Part shown: in pieces, positions 1-4,647 of the stretch | How the letters are laid out: every line of letters begins with the position of its first letter | Numbering within the stretch: position 1 is the first letter of the stretch | From: Nitrospirae bacterium CG2_30_53_67 | Lineage (GTDB): Bacteria > CG2-30-53-67 | DNA length: 5,989 nucleotides | Direction of reading: 5' to 3' | Assembly (NCBI GenBank): GCA_001873285.1 | Contig: MNYV01000127.1 | Span: forward strand, 1-5,989 | Made by a program: the position numbers and the translations under genes | Notes under the pieces: generated by a model | The model's input: only the letters and a program-made list of their open reading frames with translations | Database searches by the model: none | Told to the model about the DNA's origin: nothing

Positions 1-263
1 TGGTAAACGGCGATGCCGGCCTGCGCGAGTTTCATGAGTGCGCCCTGGCCGATCCCCCCGACCACCACGCCGTCTACGTGCTGTCCATCGAGGGCCCTGA
101 GCGGTTCGCACATGCCGTGGGCATGATGCTGGTCGGCGTTGTAAACGGTTGAGACATCCCGGCTCTCGGGATCCACCACCACAAATGCGGGGGCGGAACC
201 GAAGTGACCGTAGACCTCGCTTTCAAAGGCGTCGGACTTTTTCACGGGGAAACAAAGTTTCAT
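1..263 (-). CDS. NifX/NifB-type dinitrogenase iron-molybdenum cofactor family protein (C-terminus outside window)
   Basis: Only the first 87 codons are present; the gene runs off the left edge of the window. The translation starts MKLCFPVKKSDAFESEVYGH and continues with a GHFGSAP stretch (residues 19-25) and a glycine-rich VVVGGIGQGAL segment (about 66-76). Both are typical of the small alpha/beta domain shared by NifX, the NifB C-terminus and the archaeal MTH1175 family (PF02579). Some members bind iron-molybdenum cofactor or Fe-S/metal clusters; most stand-alone members have no proven role. There is no nitrogenase gene in the window, so a nitrogen-fixation role should not be assumed. The ATG at 263-261 overlaps the TGA of the DUF134 gene (ATGA), with a GGAG ribosome site at 274-271, seven bases upstream, so the two are probably translationally coupled. 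Family assignment is firm; function is inference. Confidence 0.88.
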   Translation of the reverse strand, partial: MKLCFPVKKSDAFESEVYGHFGSAPAFVVVDPESRDVSTVYNADQHHAHGMCEPLRALDGQHVDGVVVGGIGQGALMKLAQAGIAVY

Positions 264-565
264 TTTAGTTCTCCTTTCATGTAAATGGGTTCTTCAAATA
301 CAAGGGCCTTGCCTTGGGAGAGGGCCATGGCCGACTTTTTCCTTGCGCTGGAGAGGATTCTCTGCACCGTGCCCCTGGATATCCCCATCCTTTCCCCTGC
401 CTCTTCCTGTGTCAGACCGTCCAGGTCGCACAGTTTCAAGGACTCCAGCTCATCCTTGTAAAGGGGTATCCGTTCGACGTCCGTCATGGGGATCCCTGTG
501 GGCTTGAATGACCTTCCACGCCATTGACAGCCGCAGGATCTGGGTTTCTTATATCTCGGGGACAT
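260..565 (-). CDS. DUF134 (UPF0251) family predicted DNA-binding protein
   Basis: This 101-residue protein is full length for the DUF134 family. It has a basic N-terminus (MSPRYKKPRS), the family's FKPTGIPM stretch (20-27), then a DELESLKLCDLDGLTQEEAG segment leading into a sigma-70 region-4-like helix-turn-helix at about 51-76 (key residues QEEAGERMGISRGTVQRIL). Cys11, Cys13 and Cys46 are present and might sense metal or redox, but that is speculation. In many anaerobes DUF134 genes lie beside NifX/MTH1175-type genes, as here, and are presumed to regulate them. The start at 565 is supported by an AGGG ribosome site at 576-573, seven bases upstream. A consensus promoter and a perfect palindrome lie immediately upstream, so the protein may repress its own operon. 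DNA binding is predicted from the fold; the target is inferred. Confidence 0.9.
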   Translation of the reverse strand: MSPRYKKPRSCGCQWRGRSFKPTGIPMTDVERIPLYKDELESLKLCDLDGLTQEEAGERMGISRGTVQRILSSARKKSAMALSQGKALVFEEPIYMKGELK

Positions 566-579
566 GGGTTGGCCCTTTC

Positions 580-601
580 ATATTGTGCATATGCACAATA
601 T
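580..601. promoter_or_regulatory. Perfect 22-bp palindrome, probable operator over the -10/+1 region
   Basis: The half-site ATATTGTGCAT is followed directly by its exact reverse complement, giving an uninterrupted 11+11 palindrome. It overlaps the last five bases of the -10 box, is centred almost on the predicted start site and ends 14 bases before the DUF134 start codon. A protein bound there would block RNA polymerase. A dimeric repressor is the simplest reading, and DUF134 itself is the obvious candidate, but nothing in the sequence proves which protein binds. Confidence 0.75.
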
Positions 602-653
602 AGACGCCTTATCCATTCTTGTCAAGGGAGATTTTTATGTTTTTATGTTTTTT
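597..653 (-). promoter_or_regulatory. Strong sigma70-type promoter of the DUF134-NifX operon, with A-tract upstream element
   Basis: On the minus strand there is a perfect -35 box TTGACA (625-620), a 17-base spacer and a -10 box TATATT (602-597). This predicts a start near 590 and a leader of about 25 nt. Upstream of the -35, at 653-631, the minus strand carries A-tracts repeated about every 8 bases (AAAAAACATAAAAACATAAAAAT split by two CAT steps). They sit at about -41 to -63, where UP elements act. The near-consensus boxes make this the best-supported promoter in the window; activity is not shown. Confidence 0.8.
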
Positions 654-695
654 CGGATTTCAGGTGGATTTTTTCTTGTGGGTACGGCAAGTGAA

Positions 696-1430
696 TTATT
701 TTTTCGTCCAGCCCACGGCAGCCATGTAGAGGATCGTCTCCTCGATACCGTCGAGGCCGATCAGTCGGTTCACTTCATCATCAAAAAAGGCCGCAATGGC
801 GCAGACCCCGAGGTCCAGCGCTTCGCCGGCCAGGTAGAGATTCTGGGCGATGTGACCGGCGTCGAGATAGATGTACCGGTATGCCCTTTGCTCGTATTTC
901 CACTTGGCCCGTTCGACAAGGGCGGACCAGAGGAAGGTAACCTGCGCCTTCATGACCATGGTTTGGCCCAGGGCGGCCTTGGCAAATTCCTTGGAGAGAT
1001 CCCCCCGCTGAAGAAACTCAAGGTCAAAGTGCCTGGGCCTGAAGTGATAGAGACCGTGTTCGAGGCCTTCAACGGCCCTGACAGAAAGGTAAGTCTCTAC
1101 GGGATATAAGGCCCCTGCCGATGGCGCGGTTCTGAACAGATGGTTCCCATGGCCGGACGTGATCCCCTGCGCCGCCCACAACAGGGAGGAGAGCAGTTCA
1201 AGTCCGAGAGGCCTGCTATCGTCAAAATTCCTCCTCGATCTTCTCTGAAGCAGAAGGCTCCACAAACCCGGTTCCCCTGAGAGGTCGGGTTTGGGGAGGG
1301 TCATGACCGATAGGGGGTCCTCGTAATACTTGAAGGGTTCAGGCCGACGGCGAAAGTCCAGGGAATGACCGCCGATCTTTCCGGGGTCGTACTTGGTCTC
1401 CTGCTGAAACCTCTCTCCAATGTCTTTCAT
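696..1430 (-). CDS. SagB/ThcOx-type FMN-dependent oxidoreductase (nitroreductase superfamily)
   Basis: This 244-residue protein matches the single-domain SagB-type dehydrogenase pattern. It has an N-terminal KYDPGKIGGHSLDF segment (13-26), the RRSRRNF flavin-phosphate motif (63-69), LLWAAQGIT (83-91), RTAPSAGALYPVETY (100-114), GLYHF (126-130), and the RAYRYIYLDAGHIAQNLYL helix (182-200) followed by LGVCAIAAF (207-215). In azole-forming RiPP clusters SagB homologues oxidise azolines to azoles using FMN. Here there is no YcaO cyclodehydratase, precursor peptide or transporter nearby, so that role is not supported; stand-alone members have unknown substrates. There is no signal peptide, so it is probably cytoplasmic. 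The gene starts 46 bases after the selenocysteine peroxiredoxin stop with no promoter or terminator between, suggesting one operon. The upstream AGAGA is a weak ribosome site. Family sure, substrate unknown. Confidence 0.88.
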   Translation of the reverse strand: MKDIGERFQQETKYDPGKIGGHSLDFRRRPEPFKYYEDPLSVMTLPKPDLSGEPGLWSLLLQRRSRRNFDDSRPLGLELLSSLLWAAQGITSGHGNHLFRTAPSAGALYPVETYLSVRAVEGLEHGLYHFRPRHFDLEFLQRGDLSKEFAKAALGQTMVMKAQVTFLWSALVERAKWKYEQRAYRYIYLDAGHIAQNLYLAGEALDLGVCAIAAFFDDEVNRLIGLDGIEETILYMAAVGWTKK

Positions 1431-1476
1431 GATTCTCTGATTTGCAATAAGCTTCTCAAATGCCCCGGTATTTGCG

Positions 1477-2088
1477 CTACTTCAGTGCCTCGTAAACCTT
1501 CCCGACCATCTTGGCCGAGGGCTTGAGGGTCTTGGCCCCTTCGATCCATCGTGCGGGACAGGCCTCATCGGGGTGTTTGGCCAGGTGGATGTTGGCCTTG
1601 AGTTTTCTAAGAAGTTCATCCACGTTCCTCCCCATGTTGTAGAAATTGACCTCCGAGGCCATGAGTTTCCCCTCGGGGTTGATGATATAGGTTCCCCGGA
1701 GGGCCAGACCTGAGGCGGGGTCATAGATGCCGAACAGCTTTGAAACGGCGCCGGTAGGGTCGGACCCCATGGAAAATTTCACCTTCTCCAGGAGCTTCTC
1801 ATCGCGCTGCCAGGCCATGTGCACGAACTTGGTATCGGTACTGACCGTGATTAACTCGGCGCCCAGTTTTTTGAATTCATTCTGCCGATCTGCCAGATCA
1901 GCCATTTCCGTGGCTCAAACAAAGGTGAAGTCCGCCGGATAGAAAAAAAGGATGGTCCATTTCCCGGCTTTTTCCAGCGCGTTAAGGGAGGTTTTTCCGA
2001 AGTCGGACCGTTCCGGATCATAAGTCTCCAGGGCAAAGTCCGGAACCGTCTGTCCCACCTGTAGTCCGTAAGCAAGTTCCTGTGTCAT
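1477..2088 (-). CDS. prxU: Selenocysteine-containing peroxiredoxin, AhpC/Prx family (UGA at codon 58 read as Sec)
   Basis: The 203-residue product reduces peroxides through a selenenic/sulfenic acid cycle in the cytoplasm. The start at 2088 follows an AGGAGG ribosome site by five bases. The N-terminal half gives GLQVGQTVPDFALETYDP (8-25) and KWTILFFYPADFTFV (43-57), then a TGA at 1917-1915, then ATEMADLADRQNEF in the same frame. AhpC-type proteins read PxDFTFVCPTE here, so the TGA replaces the peroxidatic Cys codon. The catalytic set is otherwise intact: Pro51, Thr55, Sec58 and Arg131 (LALRGTYII). The resolving cysteine is Cys177 (EACPARW), the only cysteine in the protein. The length and C-terminal tail (KTLKPSAKMVGKVYEALK) are normal for the family. 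A SECIS-like hairpin follows the UGA. PrxU-type selenoproteins are known from selenium-using anaerobes. A nonsense-mutated gene is the alternative, but intact flanks and exact TGA placement make it unlikely. SagB follows in the likely operon. Confidence 0.93.
1884..1914 (-). promoter_or_regulatory. Candidate bacterial SECIS element for Sec insertion in the peroxiredoxin mRNA
   Basis: Starting right after the UGA (1917-1915), the mRNA has a 12-nt linker and then an 8-bp stem (GCUGAUCU with AGAUCGGC, one U-G pair) closed by a GGC loop at 1894-1892. The loop begins 20 nt after the UGA and starts with G, which agrees with the known bacterial SECIS rules (loop about 16-37 nt from the UGA, a G in the first two loop positions). 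An alternative 5-bp hairpin directly after the UGA (AGCCA with UGGCU, loop CGGAAA) could form instead. The function (SelB binding) is inferred from position and shape. Confidence 0.72.
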
Positions 2089-2093
2089 CTCAT

Positions 2094-2099
2094 CCTCCT
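2094..2099 (-). promoter_or_regulatory. Ribosome binding site fixing the peroxiredoxin start
   Basis: A full AGGAGG lies five bases upstream of the ATG at 2088. It decides the start: the frame stays open to an ATG at 2187, but the 33 extra codons (MNPITLWFFNL...) resemble no peroxiredoxin N-terminus and lie in the untranslated leader. Confidence 0.85.
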
Positions 2100-2183
2100 G
2101 ATTGTTGATTAATAAAGTTGGTTCTTCTCCCATATAGTGGGTAAAAAGGGTTTGAAGGTTGAAGAACCATAGGGTTATAGGAT

Positions 2184-2207
2184 TCAAGGGGTCAAGGGTT
2201 CAAGTGA
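2184..2207. repeat. Three tandem octamers, TCAAGGGG-type
   Basis: The plus strand reads TCAAGGGG, TCAAGGGT, TCAAGTGA at exact 8-base spacing (CCCTTGA units on the minus strand). The copies overlap one arm of the inverted repeat and the -35 box of the weaker promoter candidate. Replication slippage or a multi-copy protein binding site would both explain them. Confidence 0.45.
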
Positions 2208-2236
2208 AATACTGACGGCTGGAATTCTTGACCCCT
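2187..2236. repeat. 10-bp inverted repeat in the peroxiredoxin leader
   Basis: AGGGGTCAAG at 2187-2196 and its exact reverse complement CTTGACCCCT at 2227-2236 are separated by 30 bases. If transcription starts near 2238, the outer arm lies at the very 5' end of the peroxiredoxin mRNA, where a hairpin could stabilise the transcript or control it. It has no U-tract on either strand, so it is not a typical intrinsic terminator. Confidence 0.55.
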
Positions 2237-2244
2237 GTCTATGG

Positions 2245-2273
2245 AGTATAATCGTCATTGTCTGTTTTGGCAA
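2245..2273 (-). promoter_or_regulatory. Probable sigma70-type promoter of the peroxiredoxin-SagB operon
   Basis: The minus strand has TTGCCA (2273-2268), a 17-base spacer and TATACT (2250-2245). Each box differs from consensus by one base. Transcription would start near 2238 and give a leader of about 150 nt. A second, weaker candidate is nearer the gene: TTGAAC (2204-2199), 18 bases, TATAAC (2180-2175). Neither is proven. Confidence 0.6.
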
Positions 2274-2293
2274 ATGGGCGGTTCCCTCCGGGT

Positions 2294-3010
2294 CTATTGG
2301 GGATGGACATGGTTATTCGTAAACTCCACGATGTGACAGACGATTTCCTCAGGGGTTTTGCAGACCTGGAGCAGGTCCAGATCCTTGGGAGAGATGCATT
2401 TCTCAGTAAGCATGGTCTTCCTGAAGAATTCAAGGATCGGCTCCCAGTATCCGGGATCATAGAGGACGATGGGGAAGTGATCGATCTTGTCGGTCTGGGC
2501 GAGGGTCAGGGATTCGAAGAGCTCATCCAGGGTCCCGAAGCCCCCGGGAAAGATGACAAAGGCGGTGGAATATTTTACGAACATGAGTTTGCGGACGAAA
2601 AAGTATCTGAACTCCAGGGAGATGTCCTGGAAGGGGTTCGGGGTCTGCTCAAAGGAGAGTTCAATGTTGCATCCTACGGAGATGCCGCCCCCTTCCTGCG
2701 CCCCCTGGTTGGCCGCGGCCATGATGCCCGGGCCGCCGCCGGTGATGATGGGATAGCCCTTCTCCGAGAGGAGACGAGCGGTCTCGCGTGCGGCCTGGTA
2801 ATAGCGGTGTGTCTCCTCTGTCCGGGCGGAGCCGAAGATGGCCACGGCGCCGTGGATCTCGTGTAGGTTCTCGAAACCTTCCACCACCTCGCCCAGGATC
2901 CGGAGGGCCCTCCAGGGATCCTTTTTCGTAAAGTCCTCCCTCTCTTTCAATGGCGGGGTGCGGAGCAGTTCACGGTCTTCGTTAACGGACTTCTTGCATT
3001 TTCTCTTCAT
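2294..3010 (-). CDS. LOG family protein (TIGR00730-like Rossmann fold, nucleotide 5'-monophosphate phosphoribohydrolase-like)
   Basis: The 238-residue protein has the family's signature order: AIFGSART (57-64), GGGPGIMAAANQGA (91-104), FRYFFVRKLMFVKYSTAFV (134-152) with Arg140/Lys141, and PGGFGTLDELFE (155-166) with catalytic-type Glu163. The PGGxGTxxE motif marks LOG enzymes, which split nucleotide 5'-monophosphates such as cytokinin riboside monophosphates into base and ribose phosphate. Older annotations call them 'lysine decarboxylase', a misnomer. In bacteria the physiological role is often nucleotide salvage and is not known here. About 50 extra N-terminal residues, highly charged, precede the Rossmann fold. 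A TTG at 3013 directly precedes the ATG at 3010; the ATG is preferred because GAGG (3021-3018) is seven bases from it and only four from the TTG. No clear promoter was seen between it and the upstream TrpB2 gene. Confidence 0.88.
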   Translation of the reverse strand: MKRKCKKSVNEDRELLRTPPLKEREDFTKKDPWRALRILGEVVEGFENLHEIHGAVAIFGSARTEETHRYYQAARETARLLSEKGYPIITGGGPGIMAAANQGAQEGGGISVGCNIELSFEQTPNPFQDISLEFRYFFVRKLMFVKYSTAFVIFPGGFGTLDELFESLTLAQTDKIDHFPIVLYDPGYWEPILEFFRKTMLTEKCISPKDLDLLQVCKTPEEIVCHIVEFTNNHVHPQ

Positions 3011-3042
3011 CAAACGTCCTCATTTCAGGGATGCCAAGAAAC

Positions 3043-3077
3043 GGGAAGCCCCTCTGTGTCGAGAAAGGGGCTTTCCC
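3043..3077 (-). terminator. Hairpin after the TrpB2 gene, possible intrinsic terminator
   Basis: GGGAAGCCCCT (3043-3053) pairs with AGGGGCTTTCCC (3066-3077): 11 base pairs with one bulged base around a 12-base loop. It begins 21 bases after the TrpB2 stop. On the minus strand it is followed by GTTTCTTGG, a poor U-tract. Termination may be partial, leaving the LOG gene to be read through from the TrpB2 promoter. Confidence 0.55.
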
Positions 3078-3098
3078 TAGATGACAGCCGGCCATGAC

Positions 3099-4457
3099 TT
3101 ACGGTTTGACCTTCGGCAGGTTCGCAAGGGCGGCCTTGATCTTGGCCTCCGGATAAGCGCAGTCCGTGAGTTTGCCGGAGAGGTAGTCATCATAGGCGCT
3201 CATGTCGAAGTGCCCGTGTCCGGAGAAGTTGAACAGGATGACCCGTTTTTCTTTGCGTTTTTTGGCCTCGAGCGCCTCGTCGATGGCGGCGCGGATGGCA
3301 TGCGAGGTCTCCGGGGCGGGGATGGTCCCCTCGGATCGGGCGAACATGAGCGCCGCCTCAAAACAGGTGAGCTGCGGGTAGGCCCTGGCCTCGATCACAC
3401 CGGCATGCACAAGCTGGCAGAGGAGCGGGGCGTCCCCGTGGTAGCGGAGACCTCCGGCATGAATGCCCGGCGGGACAAAGTCGTGCCCGAGGGTATGCAT
3501 CTTGACGACCGGGGCCATCCTTGCGGTATCTCCATAGTCAAAGGTATAGGGGCCTTTGGTGAGGGTGGGGCAGCTTGCGGGTTCTACGCCAAGGAGCCGC
3601 ACCTTCTTGCCTGCCGCCTTGTCCGGCACAAAGGGGAAAGAGAGGCCGGAGAAGTTGGAACCGCCCCCCACACAGCCGATGACCACGTCCGGGTACTCGC
3701 CGGCGATCTCCATCTGCTTTTTAGCTTCGAGGCCGAGGATGGTCTGGTGCATGCAGACGTGATTGAGCACGCTCCCCAGGGAATAATGGGCATCAGGGTC
3801 GGTGGCCGCCTTCTCTACGGCCTCGCTGATGGCGATGCCGAGGCTCCCGGGATTGTCCGGGTCCTTTTTCAGCAGTTCCCGGCCGTAGTTGGTCTGGTCC
3901 GAAGGGCTGGCAAAGACCTTGGCGCCCCAGACATGCATGAGCGAACGGCGATAGGGTTTCTGGTTGTAGCTGACCTTGACCATGTAGACCTGCAGCTCGA
4001 TATTAAAAAAGTTGCAGGCCATGGCCATGGCCGATCCCCACTGGCCCGCCCCGGTTTCGGTGACTATCCGTTTGGTCCCTTCCTTCTTGTTGTAATAGGC
4101 CTGAGCGACCGCGGTATTGGGCTTATGGCTTCCGGCCGGTGAGACGCTCTCGTTCTTGTAATAGATATGGGCCGGGGTGTCGAGGAGCTTTTCGAGCCGC
4201 GTTGCCCGAACCAGCGGTGTCGGCCTCCAGATAGAATAAATCTTCATCACCTCATCCGGGATCTTGATCCAGCGTTCGCCGCTCACTTCCTGTTCGATGA
4301 GCCCCATGGGAAAGAGGGGAGTCAGATCACCCGGTGAGACCGGCTGCAATGTCGCCGGGTGAAGGACCGGCGCCGGGGGGCCTGGAAGGTCCGGGATCAC
4401 ATTGTACCATTGGGTCGGCATTTCGCTTTGTTTGAGATAGATACGGTTTTCCATCAT
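3099..4457 (-). CDS. trpB: TrpB2-type tryptophan synthase beta chain (TrpB-like PLP enzyme)
   Basis: The 452-residue protein is longer than classical TrpB (about 400) and fits the TrpB2 group. It joins L-serine and indole to give L-tryptophan. Visible features: [15 protein letters not shown] (78-92); the PLP lysine Lys112 in [11 protein letters not shown] (106-116); ETGAGQWG (134-141) with catalytic-type Glu134 and Trp where TrpB1 has His; the phosphate loop GGGSN (264-268); and a C-terminal [12 protein letters not shown] (408-419). It has no signal peptide and is cytoplasmic. No trpA or other trp gene lies in the window; TrpB2 enzymes often work without TrpA, possibly as indole-salvage enzymes. 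Two ATGs are adjacent (4457 and 4454); a GAGGAG site at 4467-4462 is four bases from the first and seven from the second, so the start may be one codon later. It has its own promoter and leader. Confidence 0.92.
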   Translation of the reverse strand: MMENRIYLKQSEMPTQWYNVIPDLPGPPAPVLHPATLQPVSPGDLTPLFPMGLIEQEVSGERWIKIPDEVMKIYSIWRPTPLVRATRLEKLLDTPAHIYYKNESVSPAGSHKPNTAVAQAYYNKKEGTKRIVTETGAGQWGSAMAMACNFFNIELQVYMVKVSYNQKPYRRSLMHVWGAKVFASPSDQTNYGRELLKKDPDNPGSLGIAISEAVEKAATDPDAHYSLGSVLNHVCMHQTILGLEAKKQMEIAGEYPDVVIGCVGGGSNFSGLSFPFVPDKAAGKKVRLLGVEPASCPTLTKGPYTFDYGDTARMAPVVKMHTLGHDFVPPGIHAGGLRYHGDAPLLCQLVHAGVIEARAYPQLTCFEAALMFARSEGTIPAPETSHAIRAAIDEALEAKKRKEKRVILFNFSGHGHFDMSAYDDYLSGKLTDCAYPEAKIKAALANLPKVKP

Positions 4458-4480
4458 GTTTCTCCTCAGGAAAGGTTATA

Positions 4481-4511
4481 GCCGGAATATACCGGGAAAT
4501 ACGGCACCGGC
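4481..4511 (-). promoter_or_regulatory. Hairpin in the TrpB2 leader near the ribosome binding site
   Basis: On the minus strand GCCGG (4511-4507) pairs with CCGGC (4485-4481). Inside, UGCCG pairs with CGGUA (one G-U) around a UAUUUCC loop, leaving a four-base bulge. The hairpin ends 14 bases before the GAGGAG site. It has no U-tract, so it is not a terminator. A regulatory role is a guess. Confidence 0.35.
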
Positions 4512-4569
4512 ATGGGATCAGCGTTTTGAATGGGAACGTTTAGGACGCAAGCAAACCTTCCACGGGCAT

Positions 4570-4598
4570 AAATTACCAAGACCGTTTATAAATGTCAA
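4570..4598 (-). promoter_or_regulatory. Strong sigma70-type promoter of the TrpB2 gene
   Basis: The minus strand has a perfect TTGACA (4598-4593), a 17-base spacer and TAATTT (4575-4570). The start would be near 4563, leaving a leader of about 105 nt before the gene. Together with the hairpin near the ribosome site, this leader is long enough for translational or attenuation control. Confidence 0.7.
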
Positions 4599-4647
4599 TA
4601 AAGGAAAAATCCAGCCCTGAAAATACAGGTGAAATGCCCGGAAAGAG

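Noticed and set aside
564-1109. Plus-strand reading frame of 181 codons
   Set aside because: It overlaps the operator region and runs antisense to the SagB-type gene. No ribosome site or family similarity was seen.
1477-2187. Peroxiredoxin read as two separate genes or as a pseudogene with a nonsense mutation
   Set aside because: Both halves share one frame and are fully conserved in pattern. The TGA falls exactly on the peroxidatic Cys codon with a SECIS-like hairpin after it, and there is no ribosome site before the internal ATG at 1905.
2089-2187. Longer peroxiredoxin starting at the ATG at 2187
   Set aside because: The additional 33 residues do not resemble a peroxiredoxin N-terminus, and a perfect AGGAGG lies five bases before the ATG at 2088.
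4019-4034. Palindromic GCCATGGCCATGGC
   Set aside because: It lies inside the TrpB2 coding sequence and encodes the conserved AMAMA stretch, so codon repetition explains it.
3081-4142. Plus-strand reading frame of 353 codons
   Set aside because: It lies antisense to TrpB2, whose catalytic motifs are unmistakable. The predicted protein has no recognisable domain and reflects the codon bias of the opposite strand.
4609-4632. Small hairpin (CCTG/CAGG) after the 4648 stop as a terminator
   Set aside because: A four-base stem is too weak, and the T-run (ATTTTT) is not directly next to it.
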